A stretch of 64,000 nt of DNA from assembly GCA_017962375.1 (NCBI GenBank), contig JAGCVJ010000014.1:106790-170789 (forward strand). Direction: 5' to 3'. The notes beneath the pieces are model-generated. The model was not told the DNA's origin. It made no database searches and saw only the letters and a program-made list of their open reading frames with translations. A program made the translations under genes and the position numbers. This document shows, one piece after another, positions 43,631-51,211 of the stretch (position 1 is its first letter; each line of letters starts with the position of its first letter). The stretch is from Bacteroidales bacterium (lineage in GTDB: Bacteria; Bacteroidota; Bacteroidia; Bacteroidales; UBA932).

Positions 43631-46099
43631 ATGAGCAGGCTGAGTGATCTGAATACGGGAGAAAAGGCGGTAATCGTCAAGATTCTCGGACACGGAGGTT
43701 TCCGCAAGAGAATCATTGAGATGGGCTTCATCCAGGGCAAGACCGTGGAGGTTGTCCACAGGGCGCCGCTGCAGGATCCCGTGGAGTATGAGATCCTCGG
43801 CTATCACGTGTCGCTAAGGCTCAGGGAGGCTTCCCAGATAGAAGTTATCTCAGTTGAAGAGGCCGAACATCTGGCAAAGGAGCATAATCCCAAGACCGGA
43901 AACTTTGTTCCAACCTGCATCGGGTGCAAGGAGGCCGGCTGCAAGTTCAGGGATTCCATCCAGCAGACCACGGAAGAGGAAGACGCCCTTTATCGCGGAG
44001 CAAGAGAAAAGAGCAAGGAGATTACCGTAGCCTTGGTGGGCAACCCTAACTGCGGCAAAACCAGCCTTTTCAACAGGGCCAGCGGAAGCCACCAGAGAGT
44101 GGGCAACTACTCCGGAGTAACGGTTGACGCCGTCAAGGGCAAGATGTACTACAAGGGCTACCGATTCACTCTGATAGATCTGCCTGGCACCTACTCCATC
44201 TCCGCCTACAGCCCGGAAGAAAAATATGTTAGGCATTCCATTGTCAACGACAAGCCGGATGTCATCCTCAACGTGGTGGACTCTTCCAACCTGGAAAGAA
44301 ACCTCTTCCTGACCACCCAGCTGATTGACATGAACCTGAGAATGGTCATAGCCCTGAACATGTTCGACGAGCTGGAGCACAGGGGCGACACCCTCAACTA
44401 CAAGGAGCTGGAAAAACTGCTCGGAGTGCCGATGGTTCCTACGGTTTCCGTTACGGGCAAAGGCATCGCCGAGCTTTTCAACACCATCATTGAACTGTAC
44501 GAGGAAGGTGACGAGATCGAGGCCACGGACGCTTCCGGAAAATACCCTCTCCAGAAAAACAGGAAAGACTCTTCCTCCAAAGATTCCGTGATTGGAATTC
44601 TCAAGCATATCCACATCAACCACGGTCCGGTAATAGAGAAAAGCATAGATGCCCTAAGGGAAGAAATCTACAAGAACCCTAACGCTATGGACGAGTACAC
44701 GCCTCGTTACATAGCCATACGCATATTACAGAAAGACAAGGAGATAGAAAAGGTGCTGGACACCTTCTCCAACAAGGATGAAATTCTTGCGGCAAGAGAC
44801 AGGGAGGCCAAGGCAATTGAAAGGGAGCTCGGCGATTCTCCAGAGAACGCCATTATGGACGCCAAGTACGGCTTCATAGACGGAGCCTTGAGGGAAACCT
44901 ATCGCAGAGGAGAAAGGAAACCGGGCAAAACCCTCACAGAAAAGATAGACAACATTGTTACCAGCAGGTGGCTGGGTTTCCCTATTTTCCTTATCGCGAT
45001 GTATCTGATTTTCCAGGCCACCTTCTCCATTGGCCAGTACCCTATGGACTGGATAGGAAACGGAGTGGACTGGATCGGGCAGAAAGTAGGCACACTGATG
45101 AATGACGGCTGGCTGAAAGACCTCATTGTGGACGGCATCATTACCGGAGTGGGAGGAGTGCTGGTCTTCTTGCCTAACATCCTGATCCTGTTCTTCTTCA
45201 TCTCGATTCTGGAAGCTACCGGCTATATGGCTAGGGCCGCTTTCATAATGGACAAGCTGATGCACCTTATAGGCCTTCACGGAAGAAGCTTCATTCCTCT
45301 GATGATGGGCTTCGGCTGCAACGTGCCTGCCGTAATGGCCACCCGCACCATAGAGAACCGCAACGCCAGGATGATCACAATCCTGATCAACCCTCTTATG
45401 AGCTGCAATGCCAGGCTTCCTATATACCTGCTTCTGGCCGGCATATTCTTCCCTAAGAACGCAGGCCTGGTTATCTTCTGCATTTATCTGGGAGGAGTGC
45501 TTCTTGCAGCTCTTATGGCCAAGCTTTTCAGCAAGTTCCTGTTCAACTCCGAGGAGACTCCGTTTGTAATGGAGCTTCCTCCTTACAGGATTCCTACCTG
45601 GAAGTCTCTTCTTAGAGACACCTGGGACAAGGGCAAGCAGTATCTGCACAAGATAGCCACCGTCATCCTGATCGGAACTCTCATAGTATGGGCATTGAGT
45701 TATTTCCCTACCTGCGACCCTGATCCTGCGGCAAGGCTTGAGCATTCTTATCTGGCGATGATAGGAAACTTCATTTCCCCTGTCCTCGCCCCTATCGGTT
45801 TCCACTGGCAGGAGAGCGTTTCCCTTCTGAGCGGAATGGCCGCCAAGGAAATCGTGGTGAGCACGATGAATATGCTCTATACAGTTGACGGGCAGCTTAT
45901 TATCGGAAGCGTCCTCACCCCTGCCGTGGCTCTTGCGTTTATGGTCTTCACCTTGATCTACTTCCCTTGCGTTGCCACAATAGGAGCAATCAAGAGTGAA
46001 ACCGGCAGCTGGAAATGGGCACTGTTCACCGTCTGCTACACCCTTATTTTAGCCTGGATCGTGGCCCTTGCCGTTTCCAAAGCCTTCGCCTTTTTGTAG
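43631..46099 (+). CDS. feoB: FeoA-FeoB fusion ferrous-iron transporter
   Basis: An 822-residue protein. Residues 1-75 are a FeoA SH3-like domain (GEKAVIVKILGHGGFRKRI). A linker with three cysteines (96, 99, 104: CIGCKEAGC) follows. The G domain has G1 GNPNCGKT at 137-144, a DLPGTYS G3 block and NMFDE as G4. Two Gate-containing membrane modules (about 440-810) include the LMMGFGCNVPAVMATRTI block. It imports Fe2+ through the inner membrane. The FeoA-FeoB fusion is usual in Bacteroidota; the Cys-rich linker could sense iron or redox state, which is inference. Confidence 0.95.
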   Translation: MSRLSDLNTGEKAVIVKILGHGGFRKRIIEMGFIQGKTVEVVHRAPLQDPVEYEILGYHVSLRLREASQIEVISVEEAEHLAKEHNPKTGNFVPTCIGCKEAGCKFRDSIQQTTEEEDALYRGAREKSKEITVALVGNPNCGKTSLFNRASGSHQRVGNYSGVTVDAVKGKMYYKGYRFTLIDLPGTYSISAYSPEEKYVRHSIVNDKPDVILNVVDSSNLERNLFLTTQLIDMNLRMVIALNMFDELEHRGDTLNYKELEKLLGVPMVPTVSVTGKGIAELFNTIIELYEEGDEIEATDASGKYPLQKNRKDSSSKDSVIGILKHIHINHGPVIEKSIDALREEIYKNPNAMDEYTPRYIAIRILQKDKEIEKVLDTFSNKDEILAARDREAKAIERELGDSPENAIMDAKYGFIDGALRETYRRGERKPGKTLTEKIDNIVTSRWLGFPIFLIAMYLIFQATFSIGQYPMDWIGNGVDWIGQKVGTLMNDGWLKDLIVDGIITGVGGVLVFLPNILILFFFISILEATGYMARAAFIMDKLMHLIGLHGRSFIPLMMGFGCNVPAVMATRTIENRNARMITILINPLMSCNARLPIYLLLAGIFFPKNAGLVIFCIYLGGVLLAALMAKLFSKFLFNSEETPFVMELPPYRIPTWKSLLRDTWDKGKQYLHKIATVILIGTLIVWALSYFPTCDPDPAARLEHSYLAMIGNFISPVLAPIGFHWQESVSLLSGMAAKEIVVSTMNMLYTVDGQLIIGSVLTPAVALAFMVFTLIYFPCVATIGAIKSETGSWKWALFTVCYTLILAWIVALAVSKAFAFL

Positions 46100-46105
46100 A
46101 AATTC

Positions 46106-46135
46106 TTGCAGTTTTCAAACAAATTCATATCTTTG
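46106..46135 (+). promoter_or_regulatory. Promoter of tRNA-Glu
   Basis: TTG (46106-46108), exactly 19 nt, then TATCTTTG (46128-46135). Transcription would start about 10 nt before the mature tRNA end. Confidence 0.8.
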
Positions 46136-46150
46136 CAGTCCAAATCTGCT

Positions 46151-46222
46151 GGGAGATTCGTCTAACGGTTAGGACAAGGGATTCTCATTCCCTAAATAGG
46201 AGTTCGATTCTCCTATCTCCTA
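46151..46222 (+). tRNA. tRNA-Glu (anticodon CUC)
   Basis: A 72-nt tRNA folded by hand. A 7-bp acceptor stem has a G-U first pair; a TCTAACGGTTAGGA D-arm, an AGGGA/TCCCT anticodon stem around TTCTCAT (anticodon CTC, reading GAG), and a TTCGATT T-loop follow. CCA is not encoded. The D-arm sequence is characteristic of glutamate tRNAs. It is a single-gene unit with its own promoter and terminator. A UUC tRNA-Glu for GAA is presumably elsewhere. Confidence 0.93.
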
Positions 46223-46223
46223 C

Positions 46224-46253
46224 AAAGGGAAAATTCTTCGGAGTTTTCCCTTT
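46224..46253 (+). terminator. Terminator of tRNA-Glu
   Basis: A 13-bp stem (46224-46236 with 46241-46253, one T-G wobble) is capped by a TTCG tetraloop and followed by a T-rich tail. It begins 2 nt after the tRNA. Confidence 0.88.
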
Positions 46254-46277
46254 TCTTTTTTTATCGGGCAAAAAGGT

Positions 46278-46285
46278 TATATTTG
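46278..46285 (+). promoter_or_regulatory. -7 promoter element of the 46320 outer-membrane gene
   Basis: TATATTTG matches TAnnTTTG, 34 nt before the ATG; it lies 24 nt after the tRNA terminator stem. Confidence 0.6.
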
Positions 46286-46319
46286 CGCCAATTATCGAGA
46301 AACAAATACTTAAAAGAAT

Positions 46320-47018
46320 ATGAAAAAACTGTTTTTAACCGTTCTGGCTGCCTTTGCGTTTGCAAGTCTCCAGGCACAGATTGTGGATGTTGACATTCTT
46401 CCCGTATCAGATGACGAGAAGACTTCCGAACTTAACTTTACCGTAGCAGAGAATTTCTACTTTGGTTCCCTGACTGGTCTTGACTCTCCTAAGGAGATGG
46501 GTCTGAAGGCCTTCAAGTCCTGGGAACTGGGATTCGATATCGTAAACCTCTCCTACGCGCCTGCTGAGCAGCACAGGTTTGACTTTGCCCTGAACTTCGG
46601 CACCAGATTCTTCAAGACCCGCCACAAGAACATGATTACCAATGTGGGTGGTTACTATGTAGCAGCTCCGTTCCCTGTGGAGTCTATGAGCAAGAGCAAG
46701 AGAAAGTCAAGGCTCGACGTATACGAGCTCGGCGCTTCTCTTGGTTATGAAATCAAGGTTTTGGATGACCTGAAGATCGGATTTGACCTTATGGGCAACT
46801 ACAACTTCTCCGCAAAGAGCGTTACCAAGTACAAGATCGGCAGCTCAAAGGAAAAACTCAAGATGAAGCACTGGAAGACCCAGAAATTCACCCCTGAGTA
46901 CCGTCTGACCATCGGCCTTCCTGAAGTTAAGCTGTATGTGAAGTACGCTCCACACTCACTCTTCCAGAAGGAGTACGGTCCGAAACTCAGCTATATTTCC
47001 TTAGGTATCATCCTGTAG
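46320..47018 (+). CDS. Putative outer-membrane beta-barrel protein
   Basis: A 232-residue protein with a signal peptide ending in LQAQ (residue 19). The mature part alternates polar and hydrophobic residues in strands with aromatic girdles (ENFYFGSL, FDIVNLSYA, FALNFGTRFF, GASLGYEIKV) and ends in a strand (ISLGIIL), fitting a small outer-membrane barrel. I do not recognise a specific family. It is monocistronic with its own terminator. Confidence 0.7.
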   Translation: MKKLFLTVLAAFAFASLQAQIVDVDILPVSDDEKTSELNFTVAENFYFGSLTGLDSPKEMGLKAFKSWELGFDIVNLSYAPAEQHRFDFALNFGTRFFKTRHKNMITNVGGYYVAAPFPVESMSKSKRKSRLDVYELGASLGYEIKVLDDLKIGFDLMGNYNFSAKSVTKYKIGSSKEKLKMKHWKTQKFTPEYRLTIGLPEVKLYVKYAPHSLFQKEYGPKLSYISLGIIL

Positions 47019-47041
47019 TTTGCATCATGCAAGACTCTTAG

Positions 47042-47078
47042 GTGAACCTGTCTCGTTTTGGGCAGGTTCACTTTTTTT
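47042..47078 (+). terminator. Terminator of the outer-membrane protein gene
   Basis: GTGAACCTG (47042-47050) and CAGGTTCAC (47063-47071), a perfect 9-bp stem with a 12-nt loop and seven T. Confidence 0.92.
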
Positions 47079-47143
47079 ATTAAATTCGCTTGTTTAAACG
47101 CCAAATGCACTGAGTTTTCTCAGCGATTATTTTTTTTGAATTT

Positions 47144-48364
47144 ATGAAACAGTTGAAAAAAGCGTTGTGTATAGCAGGCATGCTGCTGGCAGTGAGTGCT
47201 TTGTGCCGCGGACTGGCAGGATGCGAAAACAAGGAAAAGGCTATGGAACAAAAACAGGCCGCATTTGAAGATTCTCTGCTGGCAATAATCAGAGAAGCCA
47301 ACATCCCGATGATCCAGCTCAAGTACACCGAGCCTTCGGACAGCGTTTACTGCCAGGTGGGCGTAACTCCGTGGTCGACGGAAAAGCCGGTCGAGACAGA
47401 TTCCGCCGCAGTGGGAGAAGAGGCCTGGAAGCAGATGAAGTTCAGCTACAGGGAAACCGGCAAGGCAGATTACGAGAAAGAGGCCGTGTTCCAGGCGGCG
47501 TCGCTGAGTAAAGTGGTGTTCGCATACATCGTGCTGAAGATGTATGACAACGGGGAGATAGACATAGACCGTCCTCTGTACGAATACACAGACATAGACA
47601 GGTTTGTGGACAAGGATATGGCCAAGACGCTGACCGCCAGGCTGATACTTATGCACCGCAGCGGCATCGACGACTGGGCCGCAAGCCCGTCTTCAGACGA
47701 GTGGCCTACCGCCCCTATCAAGTTCACCTTCCCGGTGGATTCCATCTTCGGATATAGCGGAGAGGGCTATGCCTTCCTGCAGAGAGCGGTGGAAGCCATC
47801 AAAGGAAAGGACATTCAGTCCATCGCAAAGGAATATGTGTTCGAGCCTCTGGACATGCCGCTTTCCGCCTACGAGTGGATACCGGAGTTCGAGGGAATTA
47901 CAACGGCTTCTGTAAGGCGTAACGGAGAAAGCCAGGGAGTAAGGCAGTTCCCGAGGCAGAACGTGGCCTACACCCTGAGGACCTGCGCCAACGACTACTC
48001 CAACTTCATAAGGGCGATAATGGACGGCAAGGGACTTTCCCAGGCCAGCCATGCGCTGATGATAACCCCTTGCAGCGGGCCTGCAACCCAGTTCCCTCCT
48101 AAGGTAAGGCCTGTGGACGAGAAACAGTCCATCTTCTGGGGCCTTGGCATCGGCATCGAGGAGAACAAGAATTACGGAAGAGTGCTCTGGCACTGGGGAG
48201 ACAACGGCAACACAAAGGCCCTGTTCGTGATAATTCCGAGCCAGAAGAAAACCCTGGTTTACTTTGCAAACAGCGGAGCCGGACACGACATAACAAATAA
48301 AGTTCTTGATCTTTTCTTCAAAGACGGTCCGATGGACATTCAGGACTGGATTCAGCAAGAATAA
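47144..48364 (+). CDS. Beta-lactamase-family serine hydrolase lipoprotein
   Basis: A 406-residue lipoprotein (lipobox GLAGC, Cys27) with the class C/D-peptidase fold. The SxxK catalytic pair is Ser120/Lys123 (SLSK). The second motif is YSG at 204-206 where class C enzymes have YxN, and the third is the HWGDNG block near residue 345, in place of KTG. The family includes peptidases, esterases and acyltransferases, so beta-lactam hydrolysis should not be assumed. It lies 12 nt before the acyltransferase that opens the ketosynthase cluster and may be its first gene; an acyl-transfer or hydrolysis role on the exported product is possible. Confidence 0.85.
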   Translation: MKQLKKALCIAGMLLAVSALCRGLAGCENKEKAMEQKQAAFEDSLLAIIREANIPMIQLKYTEPSDSVYCQVGVTPWSTEKPVETDSAAVGEEAWKQMKFSYRETGKADYEKEAVFQAASLSKVVFAYIVLKMYDNGEIDIDRPLYEYTDIDRFVDKDMAKTLTARLILMHRSGIDDWAASPSSDEWPTAPIKFTFPVDSIFGYSGEGYAFLQRAVEAIKGKDIQSIAKEYVFEPLDMPLSAYEWIPEFEGITTASVRRNGESQGVRQFPRQNVAYTLRTCANDYSNFIRAIMDGKGLSQASHALMITPCSGPATQFPPKVRPVDEKQSIFWGLGIGIEENKNYGRVLWHWGDNGNTKALFVIIPSQKKTLVYFANSGAGHDITNKVLDLFFKDGPMDIQDWIQQE

Positions 48365-48376
48365 AAACATCAGCAG

Positions 48377-49741
48377 ATGGAATTCAGGAAAACATTCAAG
48401 GGCGGACTTTACTACATGGGCTTCAAGGAGTTCATCCGCTTCCTCTTTAACCATTTTCTCTACAGGAAAGTTTACAAGATCGGAGACGAAAAGATTCTTC
48501 CGGAGGGCAACGCCCAGGTAATCGCATCCAACCACCAGAACTGCCTGGTGGACGCCATTGCCGTTATGCTGTCTTTCAAGGGGCCGGGCAGAAGACCTTT
48601 CTTCTGGGCCAGGGCAGACATCTTTGCAGTCAGCAAGATACTCGAGAAATATCTCAGGTTCCTGGGCCTTATGCCGGCGTTTAGGATGGACCACGAGGGA
48701 ATGGAAGACGTGGGAAAGAACAGCGCCTCTTTTGACGAGAGTTACCATCTTCTCAAGCACGGGCAGAGCGTGATGATATTCCCGGAGGCCGGCCATCAGG
48801 ACAAGAGATTTCTGGGGCACTTCACCACCGGCTACACCACAATGGCATTCAAGGCCGCCGAGCAGACAGGGTTTGAAAGAGAGATCTTCATTCTTCCTGT
48901 GGCCAACCACTATACAGACTACTTCGGGATGAGACGGGAGATGTGCGTAATGTTCGCCGATCCGGTATCGCTGAAGCCATATTACGAGCTGTACAAGGAA
49001 AAACCGAGAACGGCGATGAGGGAGGTCAACCAGCTGGTCAGGACAGCCATTTCTTCAATGATGCTGGATATCCAGGATCTGGACAACTATCCTTCAATAG
49101 ACTTTCTGAGAACCAACTACGGCAAGACATTTGCCGCCCTTAGCGCAAAGCCGTACGATAAGCTTCCCGAAAAACTGACAGTCGAAAAGGATTTCGTGGC
49201 CGCTCTGGGAAATCTTGAAGACCAAACCAGAGAGTCTGTTTACGCCCAGGCGGAAGGCCTCAGGCAGAGTCTGGAAGACAATAAGCTGGAGTTCAAATCG
49301 CTGAAGAAAAAAGTAACCTCAGCGGGTACCATTCTGAAAATCATCGGAATGGTTCTGCTGTTCCCTTTGTGGATATTCTCTCTGTGGCCGAATTTCTTCA
49401 ACTACCAGATTCCTAAGAAACTTACGGCAAGGGTGAAGGACAAGATGCTCTCGTCTTCTTTCCTTCTGGGAGTGAACGCGGTGATAACCATACCTTTGTT
49501 CGCGATAATATCTTTTGTTTTGATCTGGTGCTTCATGACCATCTACATGGCTATAATCTACCTGCTTCTGATGCCGCCTCTGGCACTGTTCTGCTGGTAC
49601 TACACCGAGTGGTGGGATGCGTTAAAGCAAGATTTGCGTTTACTGAAGTTCCATAAAAAATCAAAAATTGCTACCTTGCAGGCTTTAAGGAAAGACAGCG
49701 AGATTTTGGAAGACAGGCTTTGGTCAATATTCAAGAAATGA
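48377..49741 (+). CDS. PlsC-like glycerol/lipid acyltransferase
   Basis: A 454-residue enzyme. The acyltransferase domain fills residues 35-230, with SNHQNCLVDA (a catalytic HxxxxxD rather than the textbook HxxxxD spacing) near 52 and IFPEAGHQD near 138. After a helical linker come two or three membrane segments (about 315-335 and 365-410). The spacing variant HQN/HPN-x3-D is common in Bacteroidota homologues. It would attach an acyl chain to a glycerol-type acceptor. Its stop overlaps the ketosynthase start (ATGA), so the two are coupled. Confidence 0.88.
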   Translation: MEFRKTFKGGLYYMGFKEFIRFLFNHFLYRKVYKIGDEKILPEGNAQVIASNHQNCLVDAIAVMLSFKGPGRRPFFWARADIFAVSKILEKYLRFLGLMPAFRMDHEGMEDVGKNSASFDESYHLLKHGQSVMIFPEAGHQDKRFLGHFTTGYTTMAFKAAEQTGFEREIFILPVANHYTDYFGMRREMCVMFADPVSLKPYYELYKEKPRTAMREVNQLVRTAISSMMLDIQDLDNYPSIDFLRTNYGKTFAALSAKPYDKLPEKLTVEKDFVAALGNLEDQTRESVYAQAEGLRQSLEDNKLEFKSLKKKVTSAGTILKIIGMVLLFPLWIFSLWPNFFNYQIPKKLTARVKDKMLSSSFLLGVNAVITIPLFAIISFVLIWCFMTIYMAIIYLLLMPPLALFCWYYTEWWDALKQDLRLLKFHKKSKIATLQALRKDSEILEDRLWSIFKK

Positions 49742-50958
49742 AAAGAAGAGTAGTTATAACAGGAATGGGTATTTACTCCTGCCTCGGCAAAACTCTGGAC
49801 GAGGTGAGAGACTCCCTTTACAACGGAAAAAGCGGTATTATCTTCGACCCTGTCAGGAAGGAGATGGGCTTTGTTTCAGCCCTTACGGGATATGTGGAAA
49901 GGCCTAACCTCAAGGGCATTCTGAGCCGCAACCAGAGAGTTTACATGCCGGAGCAGGCGCTATTCTCCTACTGCGCCACGGCCGATGCCTTGTCAGCGGC
50001 AAAGATCAGCCAGGACTGGCTGGACAGCCACGAGGTGGGCCTGATCTACGGAAACGACTCTAGCGCGGAGCCTATCGTGGAATGCGTGGATATTATGAGG
50101 GAGAAGAAAGACACCTCCCTTATCGGCAGCGGCGGAATATTCAAGAGCATGAACTCCACCGTCACCATGAACCTGTCCTGCATCTTCAAGCTCAAGGGCA
50201 TCAACCTCACAGTTTCCGGAGCCTGCGCCAGCGGATCTCATTCCATTGGCTGGGGAGCAATGCTCATCCAGAACGGTCTTCAGGATATGGTGATCTGCGG
50301 CGGAGCCCAGGAGACCAACCCATATTCCGTATGCAGTTTCGACGGCATCAGCGCCTTCTCCAAGAGGGAAAGCGAGCCGGAGAAAGCCTCCCGTCCTTTC
50401 GACAAGAACAGAGACGGCCTGGTGCCTTCCGGAGGAGCCGCAACTGTAATACTGGAAGACTATGAGAGCGCCGTCAAAAGAGGTGCCCCTATAATCGCCG
50501 AGGTGCTTGGATACGGCTTCTCCTCCAATGGAGACCATATCTCCGTGCCTAACGTGGACGGCCCTGCCAGAAGCCTGAAGATGGCTCTCTCGCATTCAGG
50601 GATGCAGATTGGCCAGATCGGCTACATCAACGCCCACGCCACCAGTACAATGGTGGGAGACCAGAACGAGGCCAAGGCCATCTACCAGGTCTTCGGCGAC
50701 AACATGCCGCCTGTAACCAGCACCAAGAGCCAGACCGGACACGAGATGTGGATGGCCGGAGCCAGCGAGGTTATTTATTCCATCCTGATGATGAAAAACG
50801 GCTTTATCGCGGCCAACCTCAACTTCGAAACCCCTGACGAAGACTCAGCCAAGCTGAACATCCCGGCAAAGAGAATCGAGAGAAACTTCGACTGCTTCCT
50901 CTCCAACTCCTTCGGTTTCGGAGGCACCAACTCTACATTGATAATCAAAAACCTATGA
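49738..50958 (+). CDS. FabF-like beta-ketoacyl-ACP synthase
   Basis: A 406-residue condensing enzyme with the full Cys-His-His triad: C163 in GACASG, H300 in NAHATST and H335 in KSQTGHEMWMAG. The last block differs from housekeeping FabF, where an Ala/Gly-rich sequence follows the histidine. It sits with a dedicated acyl carrier protein, exporter and LolA, so it is more likely a secondary-lipid synthase than the fatty-acid housekeeping enzyme. No chain-length factor partner is seen. The ATG at 49738 overlaps the acyltransferase stop. Confidence 0.92.
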   Translation: MKRRVVITGMGIYSCLGKTLDEVRDSLYNGKSGIIFDPVRKEMGFVSALTGYVERPNLKGILSRNQRVYMPEQALFSYCATADALSAAKISQDWLDSHEVGLIYGNDSSAEPIVECVDIMREKKDTSLIGSGGIFKSMNSTVTMNLSCIFKLKGINLTVSGACASGSHSIGWGAMLIQNGLQDMVICGGAQETNPYSVCSFDGISAFSKRESEPEKASRPFDKNRDGLVPSGGAATVILEDYESAVKRGAPIIAEVLGYGFSSNGDHISVPNVDGPARSLKMALSHSGMQIGQIGYINAHATSTMVGDQNEAKAIYQVFGDNMPPVTSTKSQTGHEMWMAGASEVIYSILMMKNGFIAANLNFETPDEDSAKLNIPAKRIERNFDCFLSNSFGFGGTNSTLIIKNL

Positions 50959-50962
50959 TAAA

Positions 50963-51211
50963 ATGACAAAAGAAGAAATGATTGCCAAGGCTATCGACAT
51001 CCTGGCAGAAGAATTTGAAGTTGACAAAGAAGACATCACTCCGGATGCTGACATCAAGAAGACCTTGGATCTGGACAGTCTTTCGCTGGTAGACCTTGTA
51101 GCCCTGATTGAAGAGAACTTCGACATAAAGATCAAGGGCACGGACCTTATGCAGACTGCCACCTTCAGCCAGCTGTACGATTTCCTTTACGCAAGAATAT
51201 CTGCAAAGTAA
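50963..51211 (+). CDS. Acyl carrier protein of the ketosynthase cluster
   Basis: An 82-residue acidic four-helix carrier protein. The phosphopantetheine site is Ser39 in LDLDSLSLVDL. It begins 4 nt after the ketosynthase stop and ends one nt before the MMPL start, so it is dedicated to this cluster. Confidence 0.93.
   Translation: MTKEEMIAKAIDILAEEFEVDKEDITPDADIKKTLDLDSLSLVDLVALIEENFDIKIKGTDLMQTATFSQLYDFLYARISAK

Noticed and set aside
44726-45805. A 359-codon open frame antisense to feoB, and similar long antisense frames at 8625-9422, 36663-37586 and 52694-53602
   Set aside because: Each lies wholly opposite a clear gene with strong family motifs. The translations are rich in His, Gln and Arg with no recognisable domain, as expected from codon bias on the other strand.
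47144-48364. Beta-lactam resistance gene
   Set aside because: The SxxK motif is there, but the second motif is YSG and the third is HWG, and the context is lipid synthesis. A general serine hydrolase is the safer call.
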